Assembly (NCBI GenBank): GCA_018065225.1
Contig: JAGHTS010000283.1
Location: forward strand, 1 to 13,830
Direction of reading: 5' to 3'
Source of the DNA: Candidatus Phascolarctobacterium caballi
GTDB lineage: Bacteria > Bacillota > Negativicutes > Acidaminococcales > Acidaminococcaceae
Length of the DNA stretch: 13,830 bases
A model generated the notes under the pieces. It saw only the letters and a program-made list of their open reading frames with translations. It was not told the DNA's origin and did not search any database. The stretch's first letter is position 1. Every line of letters starts with the position of its first letter. The position numbers were made by a program, and so were the translations under genes. Shown here piece after piece: positions 6,955 through 13,820 of this stretch.

Positions 6955-8409
6955 TTACATTTTCTTGTGTTTTGCTTGACACCAAAACACATCTAATTGT
7001 GGTAAGTCAAAATCTTCCCAATTTTTACCACTTTTTTTAACTTGGTCTTCAACATAGCTGAAACGCCGTACAAATTTATTGTTAGTACCATTCAAAGCAA
7101 CTTCCGGCTCAATTTTATATTTGCGTGCAAAATTAACAATGGCAAAAAGCAAATCCCCTAATTCTTCTTCAGTATGAGTTTTATCATTTTCCTGTATTGC
7201 TTCTTGCAATTCTTTTATTTCTTCATCCACCTTTTGCCAACACTCGTCTGCTGTATGCCAATCAAATCCAACTTTTGCCGCTTTACTTTGCAATTTGTAT
7301 GCCCGCAACAACGACGGTAAATCTTTAGTTACACCATCTAATACTGATTTGCGTTCAGTTTTCTCCTGTTTCTTTATTGCATCCCAATTTGACAAAACTT
7401 GTGTACTATTATCAACCTTAACATCACCAAACACATGTGGATGACGCCTGATTAATTTATCTGTGACCTCGTCAATTACATCTTGCAAATCAAACCGTTC
7501 TGCTTCCTGTGCCATACGTGCATGAAAAACAACTTGCATTAACACATCCCCAAGTTCTTCACGCATACCCGCCACATCATCTGTATCCACCGCCTCCAAA
7601 AATTCATACACTTCTTCAATAAAATTTTGACGTATAGATTTATGATTTTGTTCCCTATCCCAAGGACACCCACCCGGCTCACGTAATATCTGCATAATAT
7701 CTGTTAAAGGTGTAATATCAAATTTATATTTGGATTTTGGCTTTTCTTGTTGTGGAATATAAACCGAAGTCAAATGATCAATATTCTCCTGACGGTCAAG
7801 TTCAAACAATTTAATTTTACGACATTCCTCATCATCCAAACCAAGATTACGCAAAAAATAAATATCGTAATCATCTGGCAACGTGTCCATCAAAGCCAGT
7901 TTTACATCTCCGGCAACAAACTGCGAATAAACTTGTGTTATCATCAATGGATAATTACCTGCTTCCTGTAAAGCATCCTTATCCGCAGCATCTATAATGC
8001 GTAATCCGTCAATTGGATCAATTTGCAAACTGGTATATGCCAAATCCAAAAAACTTAATGCAGGTTTAATTACAAGTTCTATTTTTCTTGTTTGTGCCTG
8101 TTCACGTAAAAGCACCACTGTACGTTCTGCTACCAATGGGCTGCCCGGTACTGCATACACCACATCTTTATCTTGTGCAAAATTTAAAATACGTTGCACA
8201 ATTGTCTGATAGACAGTTTCAAAATCCTTGCCAGTTTCGTACAAATCATCGCAACTTGTAAATGATATTTTTTCTTGTCGCAAATATTCCACAGTAGGAT
8301 GTATTGCAGTACGCAAAACCACTGTCTGCGAACGTAAAAGATTTAATGTTTCCAAAGACAAATATTCACTTTTTCCGGGACCAAGCCCTACAACCATAAT
8401 TTTTCCCAT
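6955..8409 (-). CDS. mazG: YabN-type fusion: tetrapyrrole-methylase-like domain plus MazG nucleotide pyrophosphohydrolase
   Basis: This two-part protein has 484 residues. Residues 1 to about 225 form an SAM-dependent tetrapyrrole methylase-like domain (VVGLGPGKSEYLSLET at the start; AVPGSPLVAERTV near 86-98). About 235-484 form a MazG domain that hydrolyses (d)NTPs to monophosphates and pyrophosphate, a house-cleaning role. The first MazG half has GGCPWDREQNHKSI, Glu265/Glu266 and EELGD at 284-288, the metal-binding EExxE...ExxD pattern. It is followed by RRHPHVFG (321-328), and a second helical half repeats the pattern (EE at 396-397, EELGD at 415-419). The same fusion is YabN of Bacillus. 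The methylase half is conserved in these proteins, but its substrate is unclear. The ATG follows AAAGGGGGG. It probably shares a transcript with the ORF just upstream. No good terminator follows it. Confidence 0.95.
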   Translation of the reverse strand: MGKIMVVGLGPGKSEYLSLETLNLLRSQTVVLRTAIHPTVEYLRQEKISFTSCDDLYETGKDFETVYQTIVQRILNFAQDKDVVYAVPGSPLVAERTVVLLREQAQTRKIELVIKPALSFLDLAYTSLQIDPIDGLRIIDAADKDALQEAGNYPLMITQVYSQFVAGDVKLALMDTLPDDYDIYFLRNLGLDDEECRKIKLFELDRQENIDHLTSVYIPQQEKPKSKYKFDITPLTDIMQILREPGGCPWDREQNHKSIRQNFIEEVYEFLEAVDTDDVAGMREELGDVLMQVVFHARMAQEAERFDLQDVIDEVTDKLIRRHPHVFGDVKVDNSTQVLSNWDAIKKQEKTERKSVLDGVTKDLPSLLRAYKLQSKAAKVGFDWHTADECWQKVDEEIKELQEAIQENDKTHTEEELGDLLFAIVNFARKYKIEPEVALNGTNNKFVRRFSYVEDQVKKSGKNWEDFDLPQLDVFWCQAKHKKM

Positions 8410-8422
8410 TGCAACCCCCCTT

Positions 8423-8860
8423 TTAATTTTGCAAACATATCGCTGTCAATACACGGTATTGTTGTCTGCGTATTTTTGTTATAATACTTTGTTGCTTGGT
8501 CAAACTCCAAAAATTAAACGGAAACGTCAGTTGCACTAATAACCAATACCTGCTTGCTCCCAATTTAATACCGTACCGCTTTGCCAATTTAATAAATTCT
8601 TCATATTGCAAACGATTATAAACCTCTCCATCTATCTTCAAAAAATAATCTTGACCTTTTACTCCGCAACACATACCCAAATTATCAAATGTCAATTTTA
8701 CGTCATCAGATATTTTACTTTTCTCTCCAAATAAATGCCAAACATTATCACCTTCACCAGCAGTAACAATCTCCACATCTGGTTGTAATAGTTTCAACTC
8801 CTTAATCACGATTTCTGAAAAATTTTTTGTTTTTTTATCAAATTGCAATTCAATCTTCAT
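8423..8860 (-). CDS. Hypothetical protein between hemW and mazG, possibly truncated
   Basis: I do not recognise this 145-residue protein. Its first 105 or so residues look like real coding sequence: it starts MKIELQFDKK, is lysine- and glutamate-rich, has alternating strand-like and helical stretches, and uses the same AAA/GAA-rich codons as its neighbours. No membrane segment, signal peptide or metal motif stands out. The last 40 residues (from about YWLLVQL) are less convincing and include an arginine- and glutamine-rich stretch; a different frame also looks protein-like there. A C-terminal frameshift or truncation of a longer protein is therefore possible. I chose the ATG at 8860 because AAGGA lies about 12 bases upstream; TTG at 8872 is an alternative but sits against that motif. 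It follows hemW by about 40 bases and ends 13 bases before mazG, so it is probably in their operon. Confidence 0.6.
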   Translation of the reverse strand: MKIELQFDKKTKNFSEIVIKELKLLQPDVEIVTAGEGDNVWHLFGEKSKISDDVKLTFDNLGMCCGVKGQDYFLKIDGEVYNRLQYEEFIKLAKRYGIKLGASRYWLLVQLTFPFNFWSLTKQQSIITKIRRQQYRVLTAICLQN

Positions 8861-8901
8861 TTCTTTTACCAATCCTTCTTTTATACATTTACAAATATCA
8901 T

Positions 8902-10038
8902 TTACACAAATTTGCTGAACACTAAATCTCCCAAAGACATTCCTCTTTCCGTTAACCGTAAAACATCTTTTTTATCGTCGTATTCTACCAACCCGTCTTC
9001 AATGCAAGTATTTATTTTTGTCAAAGTTTTATCAATAATATCTTCTCCATAACGTTCCTTATATTCTTTCAACCTTACACCATCCACTTTTCGTAAATTC
9101 ATAAACATAAATTCGCTATAAATATTATCGCAAGTTAAATGCTCCTTCTCAACTGCAAGTGGTGACTGAATATACTGCCCAATATTTTCCACACCTTTAT
9201 ATCTTGTCCAACCATCAAAACCCGTCGCCCCTGCCCCAAACCCGATATAGGGCAAATAATTCCAATAAACCAAATTATGTTTACTCTCTTCACCTGTTTT
9301 GGCATAATTAGAAATTTCATAACGTTTATACCCATGCTGCAAAAGAAACTTTTGCACCCAATCATCCATATCTGCCGTTAAATTTTCATCCGGCATTTTA
9401 ATTTGACCATTATCCACCATAGTTTTTAACGATGTACCGTCTTCTAAAATCAAACTATACAATGACAAATGGGATAAATTCAAACTACAAAATTGTTGTA
9501 AAGAATATTGGAAACTGTTTAAGTTTTGTAAAGGCAAACCATAAATCAAATCAACATTAATCCTCTTAAATCCCACTGCCTTTGCCAAAGCAACTGCCGT
9601 TAACGCATCATCCGCATTATGAATACGTCCAATGATCTGTAATTCATTATTGTTAAAACTCTGTACTCCAAAACTGATTCGGTCAAACCCCAACTGACGG
9701 TACACCTGCAATTTATCTAAATCCACTGTACCCGGATTGCACTCAATCGTTGCTTCCTTTGGCATTTGCCAAAATCCACATTGTTTTAATTTTTCAACAA
9801 TCCTGATTAACCCATCTACAGGCAAAATACTTGGTGTCCCACCACCAAAATATATTGTTGCATAATCTGTAACTTCTGCCTGCGTCTGTTCTATCTGACA
9901 GCATACCGCATCTGCATACTGCAACATCAATTCAGTATTGTCACTGGCACAACTGAAAAAATCACAATATAAACATTTTCGTTTGCAAAAAGGCACATGA
10001 ACATATACTCCATGCACCTTAAAACTTTTTTTTATCAT
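8902..10038 (-). CDS. hemW: Radical SAM family heme chaperone HemW
   Basis: HemW is a radical SAM protein related to oxygen-independent coproporphyrinogen oxidase HemN. Characterised members act as heme-binding chaperones, not as the oxidase. The 378 residues start with the cluster motif VPFCKRKCLYCDF, with iron-sulfur ligands Cys18, Cys22 and Cys25. IYFGGGTPSIL, the SAM-binding glycine motif, is near 62-72. 'RISFGVQSFNNNELQIIGRIHNADDA' and 'INVDLIYGLP' regions follow, split here as RISFGVQSF and DLIYGLP. The C-terminal HemN_C domain ends the protein. Its ATG overlaps the lepA stop by four bases (ATGA), so translation is probably coupled. The lepA-hemW pair is conserved in Bacillota, where hrcA-grpE-dnaK often follows; here it does not. 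HemN is the main alternative, but length and neighbour favour HemW. Confidence 0.94.
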   Translation of the reverse strand: MIKKSFKVHGVYVHVPFCKRKCLYCDFFSCASDNTELMLQYADAVCCQIEQTQAEVTDYATIYFGGGTPSILPVDGLIRIVEKLKQCGFWQMPKEATIECNPGTVDLDKLQVYRQLGFDRISFGVQSFNNNELQIIGRIHNADDALTAVALAKAVGFKRINVDLIYGLPLQNLNSFQYSLQQFCSLNLSHLSLYSLILEDGTSLKTMVDNGQIKMPDENLTADMDDWVQKFLLQHGYKRYEISNYAKTGEESKHNLVYWNYLPYIGFGAGATGFDGWTRYKGVENIGQYIQSPLAVEKEHLTCDNIYSEFMFMNLRKVDGVRLKEYKERYGEDIIDKTLTKINTCIEDGLVEYDDKKDVLRLTERGMSLGDLVFSKFV

Positions 10039-11834
10039 TTGTCCATTTGTAAAATTGCCATAAATGCCTCTTGCGGCAATTCAACAGTACCAACCTGCTT
10101 CATCCGTTTCTTGCCTTCTTTTTGCTTTTCCAACAACTTACGCTTACGGCTGATGTCCCCACCATAGCACTTTGCAAGCACATCCTTTCGCAATGCCGCC
10201 ACATCCTCACGGGCAATAATTTTACTTCCAATTGCTGCCTGTACCGGAATTTGAAACTGCTGACGTGGAATCAAACTACGCAACCTCTCAACCAATGCCC
10301 TGCCACGCCGTTGTGCACTTTCTTTATGCACAATAGCACACAAAGCATCCACCTGCTCTCCATTCAATAAAATATCAACTTTTACCAAATTAGTATCTTT
10401 ATAACCTGACAATTCATAGTCAAGCGAAGCATATCCTTTAGTCATAGATTTTAACCTGTCAAAATAATCATATATAATCTCCGCCAAAGGCAAAGAATAG
10501 TGTAACATCACCCTATTTTCATCAAGATAAGTCATGTTATCATAAATGCCCCGTTTTTCCTGACTGAGTTCCATTACCGGTCCAACATAATCTTTCGGTA
10601 CAATAATCGTGGCATTAACAAAAGGTTCCTCCACATGATCAATTACATTCGGGTCCGGAAACAAACAAGGATTTTCAATCAAATTTACATCGCCGTTAGT
10701 GTAAAAAACCTCATATACTACGTTTGGTGCGGTTGTTATAAGATTTAAATTATATTCCCGCCCCAAACGTTCTTTTATTACGTCCATATGTAACAATCCC
10801 AAAAAACCGCAACGAAAACCAAATCCCAATGCTACCGAAGTTTCCGGTTCAAACACTAAAGAAGCATCATTTAATTGTAACTTTTCCAATGCATCCCGCA
10901 AATTATCATATTCTGCATTCTCAACAGGATACAACCCACAAAAGACCATAGGCGTTGCTTTACGGTATCCAGCCAAAGGTTTGTCCGTAGGGTTTTCTGC
11001 GTCCGTTACTGTATCGCCAACCCGTGCTTCCTTTACTGTCTTAATTGAAGCGGCAAAAAAACCTACCTGTCCGGCACGTAATTCATTCACATTTATAATA
11101 TTTGGTTTAAAAACTCCCACTTCTGTTACATCAAAAACAGCACCTGTCGCCATCATTCTAATCTTCATACCGGGACGAATTACACCATCAAACAAACGGA
11201 TATATAACATCACCCCTTTATAAGCATCAAATTTGGAATCAAAAACCAAGGCTTTCAAAGAAGTATTTTCACTGCCTTTTGGCGGAGGTACACATTTGAC
11301 AATTGCTTCCAAAACATCTTCAATACCTTCACCTGTCTTGGCACTGCACAACACTGCATCACTTGCATCAATGCCAATAACTTCTTCTATTTCTTTTTTC
11401 ACCTTTTCGGGGTCAGCACTTGGCAAATCAATCTTATTAATTACCGGAATAATTTCCAAATCATTATCCAACGCCAAATACACATTTGCCAATGTCTGTG
11501 CCTCAATTCCCTGAGTGGCATCAATTACCAAAAGCGCCCCTTCGCACGCCGCCAAAGCCCTGCTGACTTCATAATTAAAATCAACATGACCGGGAGTATC
11601 AATAAAATTCAGCATATATTCTTCCCCATCCCTCGCCTTATAAATACTCCGCACCGCTTGTGCTTTAATTGTAATACCACGCTCTTTTTCCAAATCCATA
11701 GAATCCAAAATCTGTTCCTGCATTTCCCGTTTGGAAAGCGTCCCGGTCATTTCTATCAGACGGTCTGCCAATGTTGATTTACCATGGTCTATATGGGCTA
11801 TAATTGAAAAATTCCTTATATGACTTTGCTCCAT
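10035..11834 (-). CDS. lepA: Elongation factor 4 (LepA)
   Basis: LepA is a ribosome-associated translational GTPase linked to remodelling of stalled ribosomes and to ribosome assembly. From the ATG at 11834 it has 599 residues, the normal length. That start has AAAGGAG about seven bases upstream; an in-frame ATG at 11858 lacks such a site. GTPase motifs are G1 AHIDHGKST (13-21), G2 RGITIK (52-57), G3 DTPGH (79-83) and G4 NKID (133-136). Domains II and III (EF-G-like) follow, including CGFLGLLHMDVIKERL. The LepA-specific C-terminus carries GKKRMKQVGTVELPQEAF. It is first in its operon, has an extended -10 promoter upstream, is divergent from rpsT and overlaps hemW by four bases. Confidence 0.98.
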   Translation of the reverse strand: MEQSHIRNFSIIAHIDHGKSTLADRLIEMTGTLSKREMQEQILDSMDLEKERGITIKAQAVRSIYKARDGEEYMLNFIDTPGHVDFNYEVSRALAACEGALLVIDATQGIEAQTLANVYLALDNDLEIIPVINKIDLPSADPEKVKKEIEEVIGIDASDAVLCSAKTGEGIEDVLEAIVKCVPPPKGSENTSLKALVFDSKFDAYKGVMLYIRLFDGVIRPGMKIRMMATGAVFDVTEVGVFKPNIINVNELRAGQVGFFAASIKTVKEARVGDTVTDAENPTDKPLAGYRKATPMVFCGLYPVENAEYDNLRDALEKLQLNDASLVFEPETSVALGFGFRCGFLGLLHMDVIKERLGREYNLNLITTAPNVVYEVFYTNGDVNLIENPCLFPDPNVIDHVEEPFVNATIIVPKDYVGPVMELSQEKRGIYDNMTYLDENRVMLHYSLPLAEIIYDYFDRLKSMTKGYASLDYELSGYKDTNLVKVDILLNGEQVDALCAIVHKESAQRRGRALVERLRSLIPRQQFQIPVQAAIGSKIIAREDVAALRKDVLAKCYGGDISRKRKLLEKQKEGKKRMKQVGTVELPQEAFMAILQMDK

Positions 11835-11864
11835 TGTACACTCCTTTTGAATTAACACTTTGAC

Positions 11865-11894
11865 ATTATAACATTACAGCAAAACACACCGCAA
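11865..11894 (-). promoter_or_regulatory. Predicted extended -10 promoter of lepA
   Basis: The minus strand reads TTGCGG (11889-11894), 18 bases, then TATAAT (11865-11870) preceded by TG one base upstream (TGTTATAAT), the extended -10 form. This lies about 30 bases before the lepA start codon and is back to back with the rpsT promoter. Confidence 0.65.
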
Positions 11895-11912
11895 TAAATT
11901 TTTATAAAAAAC

Positions 11913-11941
11913 TTGTCAAAATAACCCAGACATGGTAATAT
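11913..11941 (+). promoter_or_regulatory. Predicted sigma-A promoter of rpsT and the tRNA cluster
   Basis: TTGTCA (11913-11918) and TAATAT (11936-11941) are separated by 17 bases, close to consensus with ideal spacing. They lie just upstream of the AGGAGGTG (11961-11968) of rpsT. No other promoter is visible before the tRNAs, so it probably drives all four genes. Confidence 0.75.
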
Positions 11942-11974
11942 ATTTTGGTATCTTTGAAACAGGAGGTGAACATA

Positions 11975-12235
11975 ATGCCTAATATTAAATCATCTATTCG
12001 TAGCGTAAAAACCGATGCAAAACGCAATGCACAAAACACTCAATTAAAATCAGCAGTGCATACCGCGTCACGTAAAGTTAAAACCTTAGCAGAAGCAGGC
12101 AAAACCGAAGAAGCCAAAGCAGCACTTAAGGTTGCAACAGGTTTGATTGATAAAGCAGCACATAAAAATGTTATTCATAAAAATAATGCTGCACGTAAAA
12201 AATCTAATCTTGCCAAAAAAGTTAACGGCAAATAA
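11975..12235 (+). CDS. rpsT: Small ribosomal subunit protein bS20
   Basis: The product is ribosomal protein S20, an early-assembling 16S rRNA-binding protein of the small subunit. It has 86 residues and is lysine- and alanine-rich, beginning MPNIKSSIRSVKTDAKRN and containing AAHKNVIHKNNAARKKS, the hallmark C-terminal helix region of the family. I chose the ATG at 11975 because the full AGGAGGTG ends seven bases upstream and MPNIKS is the usual start; the frame is open to a TTG at 11945 that would overlap the promoter. The gene is divergent from lepA, a neighbour pairing common in Bacillota. Only about 30 bases separate it from the first tRNA gene, with no U-tract terminator between. Confidence 0.98.
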   Translation: MPNIKSSIRSVKTDAKRNAQNTQLKSAVHTASRKVKTLAEAGKTEEAKAALKVATGLIDKAAHKNVIHKNNAARKKSNLAKKVNGK

Positions 12236-12242
12236 TTTGCAA

Positions 12243-12261
12243 TAACTGCTTTATGCAGTTA
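12243..12261 (+). other. Hairpin between rpsT and tRNA-Asp
   Basis: TAACTGC and GCAGTTA form a perfect 7-bp stem with a five-base loop, but no run of T follows. It is therefore not a convincing terminator. It may mark the mRNA 3' end after tRNA processing. Confidence 0.45.
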
Positions 12262-12266
12262 CATAC

Positions 12267-12343
12267 GGCCCGGTGGTTCAGTTGGTTAGAATGCCGCCCT
12301 GTCACGGCGGAGGTCACGAGTTCGAGTCTCGTCCGGGTCGCCA
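12267..12343 (+). tRNA. tRNA-Asp (anticodon GTC)
   Basis: The 77-base gene folds as a standard cloverleaf. The acceptor is GGCCCGG with CCGGGTC (one G-U pair), the anticodon stem is CCGCC/GGCGG, and the loop CTGTCAC puts GTC at 12301-12303. The T-arm is ACGAG-TTCGAGT-CTCGT. The discriminator G and CCA end are encoded. It is first of three tRNA genes. Confidence 0.98.
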
Positions 12344-12346
12344 TTT

Positions 12347-12421
12347 GCGGAAATAGCTCAGTGGTAGAGCACAACCTTGCCAAGGTTGGGGTCGCGAGTT
12401 CGAGCCTCGTTTTCCGCTCCA
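12347..12421 (+). tRNA. tRNA-Gly (anticodon GCC)
   Basis: The 75-base gene has acceptor GCGGAAA/TTTCCGC, anticodon stem CAACC/GGTTG and loop TTGCCAA with GCC at 12379-12381. The T-arm is GCGAG-TTCGAGC-CTCGT and the TCCA end is encoded. It lies three bases after tRNA-Asp, so the two are surely processed from one precursor. Confidence 0.98.
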
Positions 12422-12422
12422 T

Positions 12423-12498
12423 AGGGGTATAGCTCAACTGGTAGAGTAGCGGTCTCCAAAACCGTTGGTTGAGGGTTCGATTCCTTCTGCCCCTGCCA
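12423..12498 (+). tRNA. tRNA-Trp (anticodon CCA)
   Basis: The 76-base gene has acceptor AGGGGTA/TGCCCCT (one G-U pair), anticodon stem GCGGT/ACCGT and loop CTCCAAA with CCA at 12456-12458. The T-arm is GAGGG-TTCGATT-CCTTC and the GCCA end is encoded. It begins one base after tRNA-Gly and ends about ten bases before the terminator. Confidence 0.97.
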
Positions 12499-12508
12499 AT
12501 AAAAAATT

Positions 12509-12542
12509 AATCGTCACTTTTAAAAGTGACGATTTTTATTTT
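12509..12542 (+). terminator. Intrinsic terminator after the tRNA cluster
   Basis: A perfect palindrome, AATCGTCACTTTT followed by AAAAGTGACGATT (12509-12534), is followed by TTTATTTT. It should end the rpsT-tRNA transcript. The left flank is A-rich, so on the minus strand it could also act on transcripts of the C45 hydrolase gene, which ends about 65 bases away and converges on it. Confidence 0.9.
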
Positions 12543-12608
12543 GCAAATCACCTATTTTTATGTTTATTACCTTACAAACATTTTACCCTTTTATAAATTT
12601 GTTGGAAT

Positions 12609-13691
12609 TTACTCAACCAATTTATATTCGCCTTCACAGGGTTTACCTTTCAGCAACTCCATTTTTAAGTTGGTCAAATTCATAACTACAGAGAACACTG
12701 TACACATCCGGTAGGAAGGCCTGTCCAACGGATCCTCATGGGCACAAATGGAGTCGGGATAATCACGATGGTCGCTCAAAATCGCCTTAATGATGTTTTC
12801 ATCAATATTCCCCTTGTGTTCATGTAAGAGTTTGTCAGCCACACCATAACGCAGAAGAGAATCTGGTGCCATAAAACGGCTGGTATCCTGCGCCCGCAAT
12901 CTTTCCGTCAAGAAATGATTAGCATGAGCCATAACTCCATCCTTAGGATAAATGCCGTCAAAATCCCATGGGGTCTTTTCTATGTCCAAAACTTCACCAC
13001 AGGAAGAACCAATCATAAAATTGGCAGCACAGGCATTCGGCAACCAGTTAATACATTCTACAGCATCACTGATTTTTCTGCTGTTCAAAATGCCACGCAA
13101 AATCACATGCAGAGGCACACCGTTGTGATGTCCCTTTGTACCTAAAGCATTAAGACAAACCCCAACACCACAACTGTTAAAGCCCACCTTGCCAATAATA
13201 CCGGCTTCAGTAACCATAGTAACATTGGGTTTTTCCAAATTTTCCTGATTGATTTTCAAAACAATAACGGATGCGATTTGAGAAGCTTTCCAATCCCAAT
13301 TTTGAGCCAAAAAGGTATATCCTTTTCTGGTGGCATCCGGAGTAGCAGACACAGAGGTACAGCCATCCGTCAAATGCTCATTTCCCTTCATCAGGATAAC
13401 TTCACTTCTGGCATTCAATGCCAAAATGTCATAGATATCTAAGCCGGCTCCTTCAGCCAAACCCCTGATTTCTTCCATAAGGTCTTTGTCAAACTGTTCA
13501 ATAAACCTGATGTAGTTCTTGGACAACCTCTTGGCAATCTCCCAATCCATATTGCCATAGGTGGTGAACATATCCGCATAAGTCTTGATACTGTTCATAA
13601 TCTCATCTTTTGCCTGACTTCCATGAGCATAACCAATCTCATAAGGCGTTCCACCACATTCGATTACCTTGAAGTCCAACTTTTCACTCAT
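12609..13691 (-). CDS. C45 family peptidase / acyl-CoA:6-aminopenicillanate acyltransferase-like Ntn hydrolase
   Basis: This 360-residue protein resembles the penicillin acyltransferase / C45 peptidase family. Its members cleave themselves before a cysteine that becomes the N-terminal nucleophile, then hydrolyse or transfer amide-linked acyl groups. The region YEIGYAHGSQAKDEI near 17-31 is a typical start. ALNARSE (91-97) precedes the expected cleavage site DGCTSV, with Gly110-Cys111. AQNWDW (129-134) follows, and downstream are GIIGKVGFNSCGVGVCLNAL-type and AHANHFLT motifs. No signal peptide is visible, so it is probably cytoplasmic. Fungal relatives make penicillin; bacterial ones mostly have unknown substrates, and this sequence does not reveal one. 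A perfect AGGAGG precedes the ATG. Codon use differs from the rest of the window (many AAG, AGG, CAG and GAG codons). A paired operator-like repeat lies upstream. Confidence 0.9.
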   Translation of the reverse strand: MSEKLDFKVIECGGTPYEIGYAHGSQAKDEIMNSIKTYADMFTTYGNMDWEIAKRLSKNYIRFIEQFDKDLMEEIRGLAEGAGLDIYDILALNARSEVILMKGNEHLTDGCTSVSATPDATRKGYTFLAQNWDWKASQIASVIVLKINQENLEKPNVTMVTEAGIIGKVGFNSCGVGVCLNALGTKGHHNGVPLHVILRGILNSRKISDAVECINWLPNACAANFMIGSSCGEVLDIEKTPWDFDGIYPKDGVMAHANHFLTERLRAQDTSRFMAPDSLLRYGVADKLLHEHKGNIDENIIKAILSDHRDYPDSICAHEDPLDRPSYRMCTVFSVVMNLTNLKMELLKGKPCEGEYKLVE

Positions 13692-13741
13692 TTTTTCCTC
13701 CTAAAAACACCTGTAAATGGATTTTCTTAAATTTTTCAACG

Positions 13742-13778
13742 ATTATCTTAAGATATTTTTAAAATATCTTAAGATAAT
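13742..13778. promoter_or_regulatory. Paired-palindrome operator upstream of the C45 hydrolase gene
   Basis: Two identical 12-bp palindromes, TATCTTAAGATA (13744-13755 and 13765-13776), are spaced 21 bp centre to centre, two turns of the helix. Together with flanking bases they form one inverted repeat with 18-base arms and a single central base. They lie about 50 bases before the start codon. A possible -10 (GATAAT, minus strand 13742-13747) overlaps the site, and a possible -35 (TTGAAA, 13734-13739) follows directly. The pattern suits a dimeric repressor, such as a MarR-type regulator, but no regulator gene is in the window. Confidence 0.6.
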
Positions 13779-13780
13779 TG

Positions 13781-13820
13781 CAAAAGAAAAACCGTTACAA
13801 AACACCTGTCCTGTAACGGT
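13781..13820 (-). terminator. Terminator-like hairpin at the right edge
   Basis: Arms ACCGTTACA (13791-13799) and TGTAACGGT (13812-13820) pair perfectly around a 12-base loop. On the minus strand TTTTTCTTTT follows directly, giving a standard intrinsic terminator. It probably ends a minus-strand gene lying beyond the window, and would separate the C45 hydrolase gene from it. A leader attenuator is a less likely reading. Confidence 0.75.

Noticed and set aside
6365..6979. 204-codon plus-strand open frame across the divIC-like gene, hup and the hup leader
   Set aside because: It crosses the HU gene, terminator and promoter, lacks a ribosome binding site, and reads as low-quality aromatic- and cysteine-rich sequence.
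8462..8485. TATAAT (8480-8485) with TTGTCT upstream on the plus strand, considered as a promoter
   Set aside because: Spacing is only 12 bases, it lies inside a minus-strand gene, and no plus-strand gene follows.
11945..11974. Upstream TTG start for rpsT
   Set aside because: The extension would begin within a few bases of the predicted promoter -10 and pass through the ribosome binding site; the ATG at 11975 has ideal spacing and the usual S20 start.
12222..12437. Minus-strand open frame across the tRNA-Asp and tRNA-Gly genes (contains TRLELVTSAVTGRH)
   Set aside because: This is the well-known false protein from reading tRNA genes backwards; the two clear cloverleaf tRNAs explain the sequence.
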